A DNA stretch of 19,560 bases, from the NCBI GenBank assembly GCA_946886375.1, contig CAMPIL010000015.1, positions 1 to 19,560 of the forward strand. The letters run 5' to 3'. A program made the position numbers and the translations under genes. The notes below the pieces were generated by a model. That model saw nothing but the letters and a program-made list of their open reading frames with translations. It was not told the origin of the DNA and did no database searches. This DNA is from an uncultured Phycisphaerales bacterium. Its GTDB lineage: Bacteria > Planctomycetota > Phycisphaerae > Phycisphaerales > SM1A02. Shown piece by piece: positions 13,780-19,560 of this stretch (its first letter is position 1; the number at the start of each line of letters is the position of its first letter).

Positions 13780-14343
13780 TCACGGCACGTAACGGATGCA
13801 TCCGGTGACCGCTTCCACCGTGACCCGGTTGCCGGCGGACAACGTCACCGATCCTTGTGCCGCCAGAGCGGCGCCGGTGCTGTTCAACGGCTTGCCAAGC
13901 CAGTTGAAACCCACCTCTGTTGCGCCGTCGAAATTGCACGCCGTCATGCTCACACCCACATACTCATTCACGCCCACGGTCGTAACAAACGGTTTGCCAG
14001 TCGCCATGTCGGTAATGACCGTGGCTCCGGCCCGTCCGGGGCTGGCAGGGTTTTCCGCCAGGATTGACCAGGTCCCCGCGCCGGTGTTGAACACTACCCA
14101 ACTGACGGTTCCGGTGGTGAGCGCCCGCTGCTGTGCAAACGTCAGGTCGCGAAGCAATTGCTTGCCGGCCGCGCCCGATCGTGTGCCAGCCAGATTGCTG
14201 AGCGAGGGCAGCGCGACACCCGCCATGATTCCTACGAGGACGATGATGGCCACAAGTTCGATCAGCGTAAATCCCGCCGGTCGCTTGCGCGACCGGCGGG
14301 GATGATGATCACAACCTGGGCTGGAGCGAATGGCCTGAATCAC
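13780..14343 (-). CDS. gspH: Minor pseudopilin, GspH/FimT-like
   Basis: The 187-residue protein probably begins at GTG 14343, overlapping the TGA of gspG (GTGA), since no ATG lies before the leader. Prepilin motif RPAG/FTLIEL (G24, F25, E29) is followed by the helix VAIIVLVGIMAGVALPSLS. LLRDLTFAQQRALTTG matches the GspH/FimT hallmark helix ('R..l..A...A...g'), and the C-terminal VTLSAGNRVTVEAVTGCIRY fits the usual 'v.v...tGr.r' ending. GspH caps the type II pseudopilus with I, J and K. The long basic leader (23 residues) is unusual but also seen for the GspJ-like protein here. Confidence 0.78.
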   Translation of the reverse strand: MIQAIRSSPGCDHHPRRSRKRPAGFTLIELVAIIVLVGIMAGVALPSLSNLAGTRSGAAGKQLLRDLTFAQQRALTTGTVSWVVFNTGAGTWSILAENPASPGRAGATVITDMATGKPFVTTVGVNEYVGVSMTACNFDGATEVGFNWLGKPLNSTGAALAAQGSVTLSAGNRVTVEAVTGCIRYVP

Positions 14344-14759
14344 CAAGTGTTCTCACTGATGGTGTTCGAATTCGCCCAGAACTTGCCGGCGGCGGCGTCG
14401 TAGTTCCAGCCGTTGGCGCCGCTGACGGGCGGAGTGGCAGCCCAGACTGCGGCGGCGATGGTCGCCGAGTTGTTGTAGGGGTTCTCAGGCAGCTGGTCCT
14501 GCATCACCGTGCCGACGGTCTGCAATTGCGCGAGGGTCGGATACGCGGCGGTGCCGGAGATCGCGGCGTTGGAGTAGAAGTTCGCAACGCCGGCCCGCAC
14601 GCCACCGAGCACGCCCTTGCAGGCCGAAGCCTTGGACTGCGCGGCGTAGTCGAAGTACTTCGGCAGCGCCACGCCCGCGAGAATCGCCAGGATGACGACC
14701 ACGGCGATCAGTTCGATCAGTGTGAAACCTTTACGAATCATTGGTGCAGTACGGTTCAT
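14340..14759 (-). CDS. gspG: Major pseudopilin GspG-like
   Basis: The 139-residue protein starts at ATG 14759 with AAGGA upstream; the in-frame extension to 15029 is read-through of the gspF end in another frame. Prepilin motif MIRKG/FTLIELI (G11, F12, E16) precedes the long helix VVVILAILAGVALPKYFDYAAQSKAS. The body continues ACKGVLGGVRAGVANFYSN and ends in NGWNYDAAAGKFWANSN, which resembles the C-terminal ends of GspG/type IV pilin-like proteins. After cleavage it should polymerise into the pseudopilus. It lies 104 bases after gspF, the largest gap in the operon; this gap could carry an extra promoter for raised pilin levels, but none is clear. Confidence 0.8.
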   Translation of the reverse strand: MNRTAPMIRKGFTLIELIAVVVILAILAGVALPKYFDYAAQSKASACKGVLGGVRAGVANFYSNAAISGTAAYPTLAQLQTVGTVMQDQLPENPYNNSATIAAAVWAATPPVSGANGWNYDAAAGKFWANSNTISENTW

Positions 14760-14863
14760 GTTGATTGCTTCCTTCTCAATGAGTGCCCACAGTAGTGAAC
14801 TCAAACCTTCGCGCCGGAACCGGAACAGCCGGCCCCGCTTACCCAGGTGTGTCCTGGAATCTT

Positions 14864-16063
14864 TCATCCAATCAGCGCCGCCATGTTCCACATCGGTAAG
14901 AAGATGGCCAACGCAATCACAAGCACAATCCCTGCCAGGCCCACGATCAGAATCGGTTCCACGACCGTGGCGACGTTCTTGGCCAGGTGTGCGACTTCGC
15001 GGTCGTAATGCCGTGCCACGATGGAACACATCTTTGGCAATTCGGCTGCTTCCTCGCCCGCACTGAGCATCCGTTTGGTGAACGGCGGCAGATACGTGCA
15101 GGTCAGAAGGACATCGGACAACTTGCCGCCCTGGTTTACTTGGCCCCGCATTTTTTCTGTGTCAGCAATCATCAAGGGCCGTCCTGAGGCCGCCCCGGCC
15201 ATTTCCAGGGCCTCCAGCATGCTCACGCCGCTGCGCAGCGACAGTCCGAGAACGTGCGCGAAGCGGCTGATCGCCAATCCGCGAAGCACATCACGCAGGA
15301 ACGGGACCGAATGCAGCCACGTGTCCAACTTGCGCCGCGTCGCGGGTTTGCGGCAGGCGCGCTTCAGCAATATCGCGCCGCCGAACAGCCCGCCGATAAT
15401 CACATACCAGTATCCACGCAGCACATCGCTCAACCCGATCAGAATCTGGGTAGGAATCGGCAGTTCGACGCCGCGCGATGCGAACATCGTGGCGAACTTG
15501 GGAACCACGAACATGGTCAGGAACGTGACGGCAAGCGTCAGCGCGCCAATGACGCACGCGGGGTACATCAAGGCGCCCTTGATGTTCTTGTTCATCTCGT
15601 ACTGGCGGTCGAGCATTTCCGCCAGGCTGCCAAGCATGGACGTCATGTTGCCCGTCGCCTCGGCCGAACGCACCATTTCGATGTACATATCGCCAAAGAC
15701 TTCGCGGTGTGGCGACAGGGCCGTGGTGATCGAGTTGCCCGCCTCGATGTGCTTGGCGACCTCCATGATGACGGCGCGCAGACGCGAGTTGTTTTCCTGC
15801 TCTGCGATGGAACGGAACCCATCGACGATCGCGATGCGCGCTTCCATGAGCACCGCGAACTGGTAAGTCAGGTGCGAAATGTCCTTGAGCGTGATCTTCT
15901 TGCGCCGGCCGGAACGTGACCGCACCGAGGAAATGCGCAGCGGCTGCATGCCCGCGGCGCGGACTTGCCGGTACGCCTCGCTCTGGTTCTCGGCCCGCAG
16001 CACACCCTTGATTCGTGTGCCGGTGCGATCGATCGCTTGATACTGGAATGCGAATTGAGTCAT
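14864..16063 (-). CDS. gspF: Inner-membrane platform protein GspF
   Basis: The 399-residue integral membrane protein has two T2SSF domains (about 62-190 and 265-390) and a GspF-type N-terminus (FQYQAIDRTGTRIKGVLRAENQSEA). Each domain has the typical pattern: LTYQFAVLMEARIAIVDGFRSIAEQ and FAHVLGLSLRSGVSMLEALEMA, then EMVRSAEATGNM and RMLSAGEEAAELPKM. Membrane helices are about 168-190, 216-233 and 370-390. GspF couples the GspE ATPase to pseudopilus growth. Its ATG overlaps the stop of gspE (ATGA), with AGGAAGG 4 bases before it. Confidence 0.9.
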   Translation of the reverse strand: MTQFAFQYQAIDRTGTRIKGVLRAENQSEAYRQVRAAGMQPLRISSVRSRSGRRKKITLKDISHLTYQFAVLMEARIAIVDGFRSIAEQENNSRLRAVIMEVAKHIEAGNSITTALSPHREVFGDMYIEMVRSAEATGNMTSMLGSLAEMLDRQYEMNKNIKGALMYPACVIGALTLAVTFLTMFVVPKFATMFASRGVELPIPTQILIGLSDVLRGYWYVIIGGLFGGAILLKRACRKPATRRKLDTWLHSVPFLRDVLRGLAISRFAHVLGLSLRSGVSMLEALEMAGAASGRPLMIADTEKMRGQVNQGGKLSDVLLTCTYLPPFTKRMLSAGEEAAELPKMCSIVARHYDREVAHLAKNVATVVEPILIVGLAGIVLVIALAIFLPMWNMAALIG

Positions 16064-17751
16064 GCAGCCTTCCTTGCATCAGCAATGCTGTCGTCGATTT
16101 GAACGATGGACGCGGCGGCGGCGACCTCTTCCAAGGTCGTCAGGCCAAGCCTTGCCTTCTCGACGCCATCCTGCCACATCTGGCGCATGCCGCGGCTCGC
16201 CGCCAGTTCGCGCACGCGATCGACTGAGCCGCCCTGTTCCACCAGGGCCTTGACCGGAGTCGTAAACGAAAGCAGTTCATACAAGCCCACGCGGCCGCGG
16301 TAGCCCGTTTGCGCGCAGCGGCTGCATCCTTTGCCCTTGATGAATCCATCAACCTTGTCGCTCAAGCCGAAACGATGGCGCGTGAGTTCATCGATCGGAT
16401 CCGGTCCAGCGCAGTGCGAGCAGACCCGGCGCACCAATCGCTGCGCCAGAACGCCCAGAACCGCCGAGTTGATCACGAACGACGGGAGGCCGAAATCGCG
16501 CAGTCGCGCGATCGCTCCAACCGCGTCGTTGGTGTGCACCGTCGACAGCACAAGGTGACCCGTCAACGCCGCCTGAAGCGCAATCGTGGCGGTTTCGCCG
16601 TCGCGGATTTCGCCGACCAGCACCACGTCTGGGTCCTGCCGCAGCACCGATCGGAGCGCCGAGGCAAACGTCAGGCCAATCTCAGGATGAACCTGGATTT
16701 GCCGCACGTACGGCAACCGGATTTCAACCGGGTCCTCAATGGTCATCAGGTTGCTGGAAGGCACGTTCAACTTGCTCAGCGCCGTGTAGAGCGTGGTGGT
16801 CTTGCCCGATCCCGTGGGACCGGTGACGAGAATCATGCCATAAGGCTGATCAAGCAGACCATGCAGTTCTTCGACAATGGCGGCGGGAATTCCCAGGTTC
16901 GGAAAGTCGCGGATTTCCTGCGTGTGCGCCAAAAGTCGCATGACGACGTTTTCGCCACACACCGTCGGCATGGTTGAAAGGCGAACGTCAATGACCTTGG
17001 ATTCGTGCGTGAATCGGAATTTGCCGTCCTGCGGGCGCCGAGTCTGAGTGAGGTCGAGGTTGGCCATGACCTTCAGGCGCTGAACAATGGCTGGATGCAT
17101 CTGAAGCGGCGGCCCCTGCTTCACCTGCAACACGCCGTCCACGCGGTAGCGCAGGTGCAGAGTGTGCTCATCGGGGTTGATGTGAATATCGCTGGCCTGC
17201 TGGCTCGCCGCGTCGGCGAGCATCTGGTTCACGGCCGCGACGATCGGCTGGCTCTCCTCGGCGTGCTCTTCCTCCCCGCCGGCAGAGTCCCTGCGCGCCG
17301 TTTCGCTGTGACCGCTGGTCAAACTGTACGTTCTGGCGATCAGCGCCAGAAGCGGATCGCGCTCCGCCAGCACGGCGTCAACTTCGCATTTGACAATCTG
17401 GCGAATCTGGTCGGTGGCGTCGAGGTTCAGCGGGTCGTCCATCGCCAGCGTCAGCACGCCATCGACCATGAACAAGGGAAACGCGCAGTACCGCTCCGCG
17501 ATCGACCGCGGCAGAATGTGCGTGTTCGCGTAGCAGGGCTCGTAGTCGGAAACCGGAACAAACGGCGACTCGCACATCGTCGCACGAGTCAAAGCGATTT
17601 CGCACCCGTCGAGCGCCTTGGTTTTCACCAGCGCGTCGATGAGGTCCACTTCGTTCTCAACGGCGTATCGCCGCGCATCAGCGATCTGCTTGTCGTTGAC
17701 CAAGCCGTCCTCAATGAGGGCTCGCTCCAAAAACACATCCTGGTTACGCAC
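16060..17751 (-). CDS. gspE: Secretion/pilus assembly ATPase GspE/PilB
   Basis: The 563-residue AAA+ ATPase drives pseudopilus assembly at the inner membrane. The N-terminal GspE/MshEN-like domain (LERALIEDGLVNDKQIADA...) is followed by a linker rich in Glu, an N2 domain (SDIHINPDEHTLHLRYRVDG) and the motor: Walker A GPTGSGKT (311-318), Asp box (TIEDPVE), Walker B VVLVGEIRD (376-384) and His box TVHTND (404-409). Tetracysteine zinc site: C444/C447 and C476/C479 (CSHC, CSRC). GTG 17751 is preferred because GGAGG (17757-17761) lies 5 bases upstream; an ATG at 17808 would add 19 residues inside the PilZ gene. The start overlaps the PilZ stop by 8 bases. Confidence 0.93.
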   Translation of the reverse strand: MRNQDVFLERALIEDGLVNDKQIADARRYAVENEVDLIDALVKTKALDGCEIALTRATMCESPFVPVSDYEPCYANTHILPRSIAERYCAFPLFMVDGVLTLAMDDPLNLDATDQIRQIVKCEVDAVLAERDPLLALIARTYSLTSGHSETARRDSAGGEEEHAEESQPIVAAVNQMLADAASQQASDIHINPDEHTLHLRYRVDGVLQVKQGPPLQMHPAIVQRLKVMANLDLTQTRRPQDGKFRFTHESKVIDVRLSTMPTVCGENVVMRLLAHTQEIRDFPNLGIPAAIVEELHGLLDQPYGMILVTGPTGSGKTTTLYTALSKLNVPSSNLMTIEDPVEIRLPYVRQIQVHPEIGLTFASALRSVLRQDPDVVLVGEIRDGETATIALQAALTGHLVLSTVHTNDAVGAIARLRDFGLPSFVINSAVLGVLAQRLVRRVCSHCAGPDPIDELTRHRFGLSDKVDGFIKGKGCSRCAQTGYRGRVGLYELLSFTTPVKALVEQGGSVDRVRELAASRGMRQMWQDGVEKARLGLTTLEEVAAAASIVQIDDSIADARKAA

Positions 17752-18232
17752 GGTTGCCTCCCACGCCTGCGGACATGGCGCGTCGCCCGCCGTCCTGAAT
17801 GCGGTCAAAGAGCGTGGTGATGCGCCGGTCCAGGTCTTCGGAATGGTTGATGAACGCCACGCCCAGCGAATACACCGGCTCGCGGCCGACGAGCGTCACG
17901 CGACGCACCTTGACCATTTGCTCGAACATCAGTTCGAGCACGGGCGATCCATCGGCATTCTTGCTGTCCGGAACGACCGCGAACACGCGCACCGTGCCTT
18001 CGCACATGCGCGGCACGAACTGCCGTGACCGCAACCCCATGCCGCCGGAACTGATGTCGATCGCCTCGCCGCGGATGACGTGCGGCGTGAGCGCGCCCGA
18101 AGACGGGCTGAATCGCACCTGCGTGGCGTGCGCCTCGCACACCACGAATTCGATCGGCACTTCGATGCCTTCGCGCTCGTGCTGCCGAACAGTGAGTCCG
18201 CTGGTCTGATTCACGTTGACACCCTCACTCAC
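17744..18232 (-). CDS. PilZ-domain c-di-GMP receptor
   Basis: This 162-residue cytosolic protein is a single PilZ domain. The c-di-GMP motifs are both present: RxxxR at R16-QHE-R20 and D/NxSxxG at D59-x-S61-x-x-G64 (AIDISSGGMG). The barrel continues to about 150 (VLELMFEQMVKVRRVTL, SLGVAFINHSEDLDRRI). GTG 18232 has GAGG 4 bases upstream; GTG 18214 with GAGGG upstream is an alternative and would still keep both motifs. It is the first gene of the secretion operon and overlaps gspE by 8 bases, so it is probably made in step with the ATPase. MshE-type ATPases bind c-di-GMP themselves through their N-domain; a PilZ partner suggests a second route of control. Confidence 0.87.
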   Translation of the reverse strand: MSEGVNVNQTSGLTVRQHEREGIEVPIEFVVCEAHATQVRFSPSSGALTPHVIRGEAIDISSGGMGLRSRQFVPRMCEGTVRVFAVVPDSKNADGSPVLELMFEQMVKVRRVTLVGREPVYSLGVAFINHSEDLDRRITTLFDRIQDGGRRAMSAGVGGNRA

Positions 18233-18449
18233 GTTGCCTCACAATCGGTTGTTCCAAGAACAGAATCACCGCCGCCTGCAATCTCGTTCATCGCAGTCAT
18301 CGGCTCGTTGGACCGGGCCATCCAGTCCGCAACGTCGAATAGTCGGGAGATTCAGCCTCTGCTGCCGCACACGACCGGCAGAGATTCACCGTCGACCGTT
18401 GTCCTCCGCACGCGTTATCGCCACTGCCGCTCGGTTCAATCGAGGGGCA

Positions 18450-18466
18450 TGCGCACAATGTGCGCA
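18450..18466. repeat. 17-bp palindrome
   Basis: TGCGCACA-A-TGTGCGCA is a perfect inverted repeat with a one-base centre. It lies just past the fliA terminator, in the leader/promoter region of the PilZ operon, and is a possible dimeric-regulator site. Confidence 0.5.
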
Positions 18467-18467
18467 G

Positions 18468-18497
18468 AAAAACGCCGCGCTGTTATCGAGCACGGCG
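18468..18497 (-). terminator. Rho-independent terminator of the sigma gene
   Basis: Read on the minus strand, CGCCGTGC and GCGCGGCG form an 8-bp stem (one G-T pair) with a 9-base loop, followed by TTTTT. It begins about 27 bases after the sigma factor stop codon, separating it from the PilZ operon. Confidence 0.75.
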
Positions 18498-18523
18498 AAG
18501 GAACGTGGTCTCTGATTGTTGCG

Positions 18524-19345
18524 TTACAGTTCCTTGGTGCGGTGCTGCATCTGCGCCTTCAAGCGCAGCAGGATGGAACTGTGCATCTGGCTGACGCGCG
18601 ATTCCGAGAGGTCCAGCGTCATGCCGATTTCTTTCATCGTCATTTCTTCGTAGTAGTACAGCACGACGATCAGCCGCTCGGCCCGCGACAGCCCCTTGGT
18701 GATGAGCACCTTGAGGTCCTTGCGCTGCACTTCCGTCAGGGGGTTTTCCTGGCGATTGTCGTGAATGACATCGATCTCGCGGACATCCTTGTTGGAATCA
18801 GTCTCGAACCACTTGCGGTTCAGCGACACGATGCCCACGGGCTTGGAGTCCTTGGAGAGTTTCTCGAATTCAGACTTGTTGACGTCGAGCCGGCCGCAGA
18901 TTTCCTTCTCCGTGGGTTTGCGGCCGAGTTCCATCTCCAGGCCCTTGCGCGCCTTTTCCACCTTTGCGGTGCGCGATCTGACGAGCCTGGGCACCCAGTC
19001 CATGGCGCGCAGTTCGTCAAAAATTGCGCCACGAATGCGCTGGGCGCAATAGGTTTCGAACTTCACGCCGCGCTCGAGGTCAAAGGCGTCGATGGCGTCC
19101 ATCAGGCCGAACAGGCCCGCGGACATGAGGTCCTCGACATCCACCTCCGAAGGCAGGCGCATGTGCATGCGCTCGGCGGTGTATCGCACGATGTCGAGAT
19201 ACCGCTCGATCAGGAAGTTCCTGATCTCCTCCGTTCCGGTTTGCTTGTCTTCCATCCACACTTCCTCAATCGGCATGTCTTTCAGACACGATTGGGAAGC
19301 GAAGTTTCTGGCACCCGCGTCGCTCTTGGTCTTCGTGCGTGGCAT
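18524..19345 (-). CDS. fliA: FliA/WhiG-family sigma factor (sigma-28 type)
   Basis: The 273-residue sigma-70-family protein lacks region 1. Region 2 is FLIERYLDIVRYTAERMHMRL, then EDLMSAGLFGLMDAIDAFDLERGVKFETYCAQRIRGAIFDELR (71-113), the hallmark of FliA/WhiG. Region 3 is about 119-180 (MELGRKPTEKEICGRL) and region 4 219-262 (LSRAERLIVVLYYYEEMTMKEIGMTLDLSESRVSQMHSS). In this family it usually directs late flagellar or differentiation genes. AAGGAG lies 10 bases before ATG 19345; ATG 19255 with GAGGAAG upstream is an alternative that would drop a non-conserved 30-residue leader. No FlgM is adjacent. Its own promoter and terminator suggest a single-gene unit. Confidence 0.88.
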   Translation of the reverse strand: MPRTKTKSDAGARNFASQSCLKDMPIEEVWMEDKQTGTEEIRNFLIERYLDIVRYTAERMHMRLPSEVDVEDLMSAGLFGLMDAIDAFDLERGVKFETYCAQRIRGAIFDELRAMDWVPRLVRSRTAKVEKARKGLEMELGRKPTEKEICGRLDVNKSEFEKLSKDSKPVGIVSLNRKWFETDSNKDVREIDVIHDNRQENPLTEVQRKDLKVLITKGLSRAERLIVVLYYYEEMTMKEIGMTLDLSESRVSQMHSSILLRLKAQMQHRTKEL

Positions 19346-19406
19346 CTGTCGTCATCTCCTTGACGGTGGCATCCTGGCCCGGCCGCTTCCTTGCGGCATT
19401 GGGTCC

Positions 19407-19436
19407 AATATAACACGTCAAACTCACAATGCACAA
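19407..19436 (-). promoter_or_regulatory. Candidate promoter for the sigma gene
   Basis: On the minus strand, TTGTGC (19431-19436) and TATATT (19407-19412) are 18 bases apart. The predicted start near 19400 would leave a 5' leader of about 55 bases before ATG 19345. The local sequence is AT-rich compared with its surroundings. Confidence 0.45.
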
Positions 19437-19459
19437 GTCTCTTGAAAAAATTCAATACA

Positions 19460-19560
19460 TCAGACGACGATCGGCTCCTCTTCCACGGCGGGCGCCTCGG
19501 CAATCGGGCCGATTGCCAATTCAACGGAGTCCGCGCCCGGATGGGCCGCCTTGTATGCGG
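19460..19560 (-). CDS. C-terminus of an unidentified gene (partial)
   Basis: The minus-strand frame enters from the right edge and stops at TGA 19460-19462. It encodes about 32 residues: AYKAAHPGADSVELAIGPI followed by an acidic tail (AEAPAVEEEPIVV). Codon use resembles nearby genes and no stops intervene. The piece is too short to name. It ends 24 bases upstream of the candidate sigma-gene promoter. Confidence 0.5.
   Translation of the reverse strand, partial: AYKAAHPGADSVELAIGPIAEAPAVEEEPIVV

Larger units (their letters stand above)
18233..18523. other. Intergenic region upstream of the secretion operon
   Basis: These 291 bases contain the fliA terminator (18468-18497), a palindrome (18450-18466) and presumably the operon promoter. 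No clear sigma-70 or sigma-28 promoter was found. One GCCGATGA (minus strand, 18297-18304) is one base from the sigma-28 -10 consensus but has no matching -35. Confidence 0.5.

Noticed and set aside
18297..18304. Possible sigma-28 -10 element GCCGATGA before the PilZ gene
   Set aside because: It differs by one base from GCCGATAA, and no TAAA-type -35 lies at the required distance.
18080..19363. 427-residue plus-strand open frame
   Set aside because: It is antisense to the sigma factor and PilZ genes, both with full family motifs.

Overview
The window looks like chromosomal DNA from a Gram-negative bacterium, probably a planctomycete (Phycisphaerae-like). This is an inference from mixed clues: about 60% GC in most genes, a compact type II secretion/pseudopilin operon ending in a PilX-like protein with beta-sandwich domains, a FliA/WhiG-type sigma factor outside any flagellar cluster, and an exported phosphatase fused to a heme-binding tail. 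No rRNA, tRNA or CRISPR array was found.

Left accessory part (1-2330). The left edge shows a possible gene end split by a 223-bp insertion that carries GC-rich palindromes, one of which fits the dRS3-type repeat pattern. A minus-strand pair follows: a HEPN-like protein in unusually AT-rich DNA and a small membrane-anchored or exported protein. After these come a decayed aldo/keto reductase tail and a strong hairpin.

Arsenic operon (2295-4092, plus strand). arsR, arsM and arsC are closely spaced behind a near-consensus promoter. The promoter predicts a leaderless arsR message starting at its GTG codon, with a 7-bp inverted repeat over the start site. ArsC reduces arsenate to arsenite, ArsM methylates arsenite, and ArsR should release DNA when arsenite binds its C-terminal cysteines. 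No efflux pump is present in the window. Downstream lies a secreted protein with a TPR-like region and a His/Asp/Phe-rich segment (4444-5796).

Redox and metabolic part (5989-10999). A minus-strand pair encodes a zinc-dependent dehydrogenase and a small membrane protein. Divergent from it is an MBL-fold protein with the full flavodiiron/ODP-type diiron ligand set. Convergent with that is an exported tyrosine/dual-specificity phosphatase-like protein with a C-terminal CxxCH heme site. A DUF1579 secreted protein with a strong terminator follows.

Secretion/pilus operon (11115-18232, minus strand). In transcription order the genes are a PilZ protein, GspE, GspF, GspG, GspH, GspI, GspJ and a PilX-like protein. 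Many neighbours overlap by a few bases (PilZ/GspE, GspE/GspF, GspG/GspH, GspI/GspJ, GspJ/PilX-like), which implies translational coupling. PilZ probably links c-di-GMP to the GspE motor. Upstream, a FliA/WhiG sigma gene has its own terminator and a candidate promoter. The right edge holds the C-terminus of another minus-strand gene.
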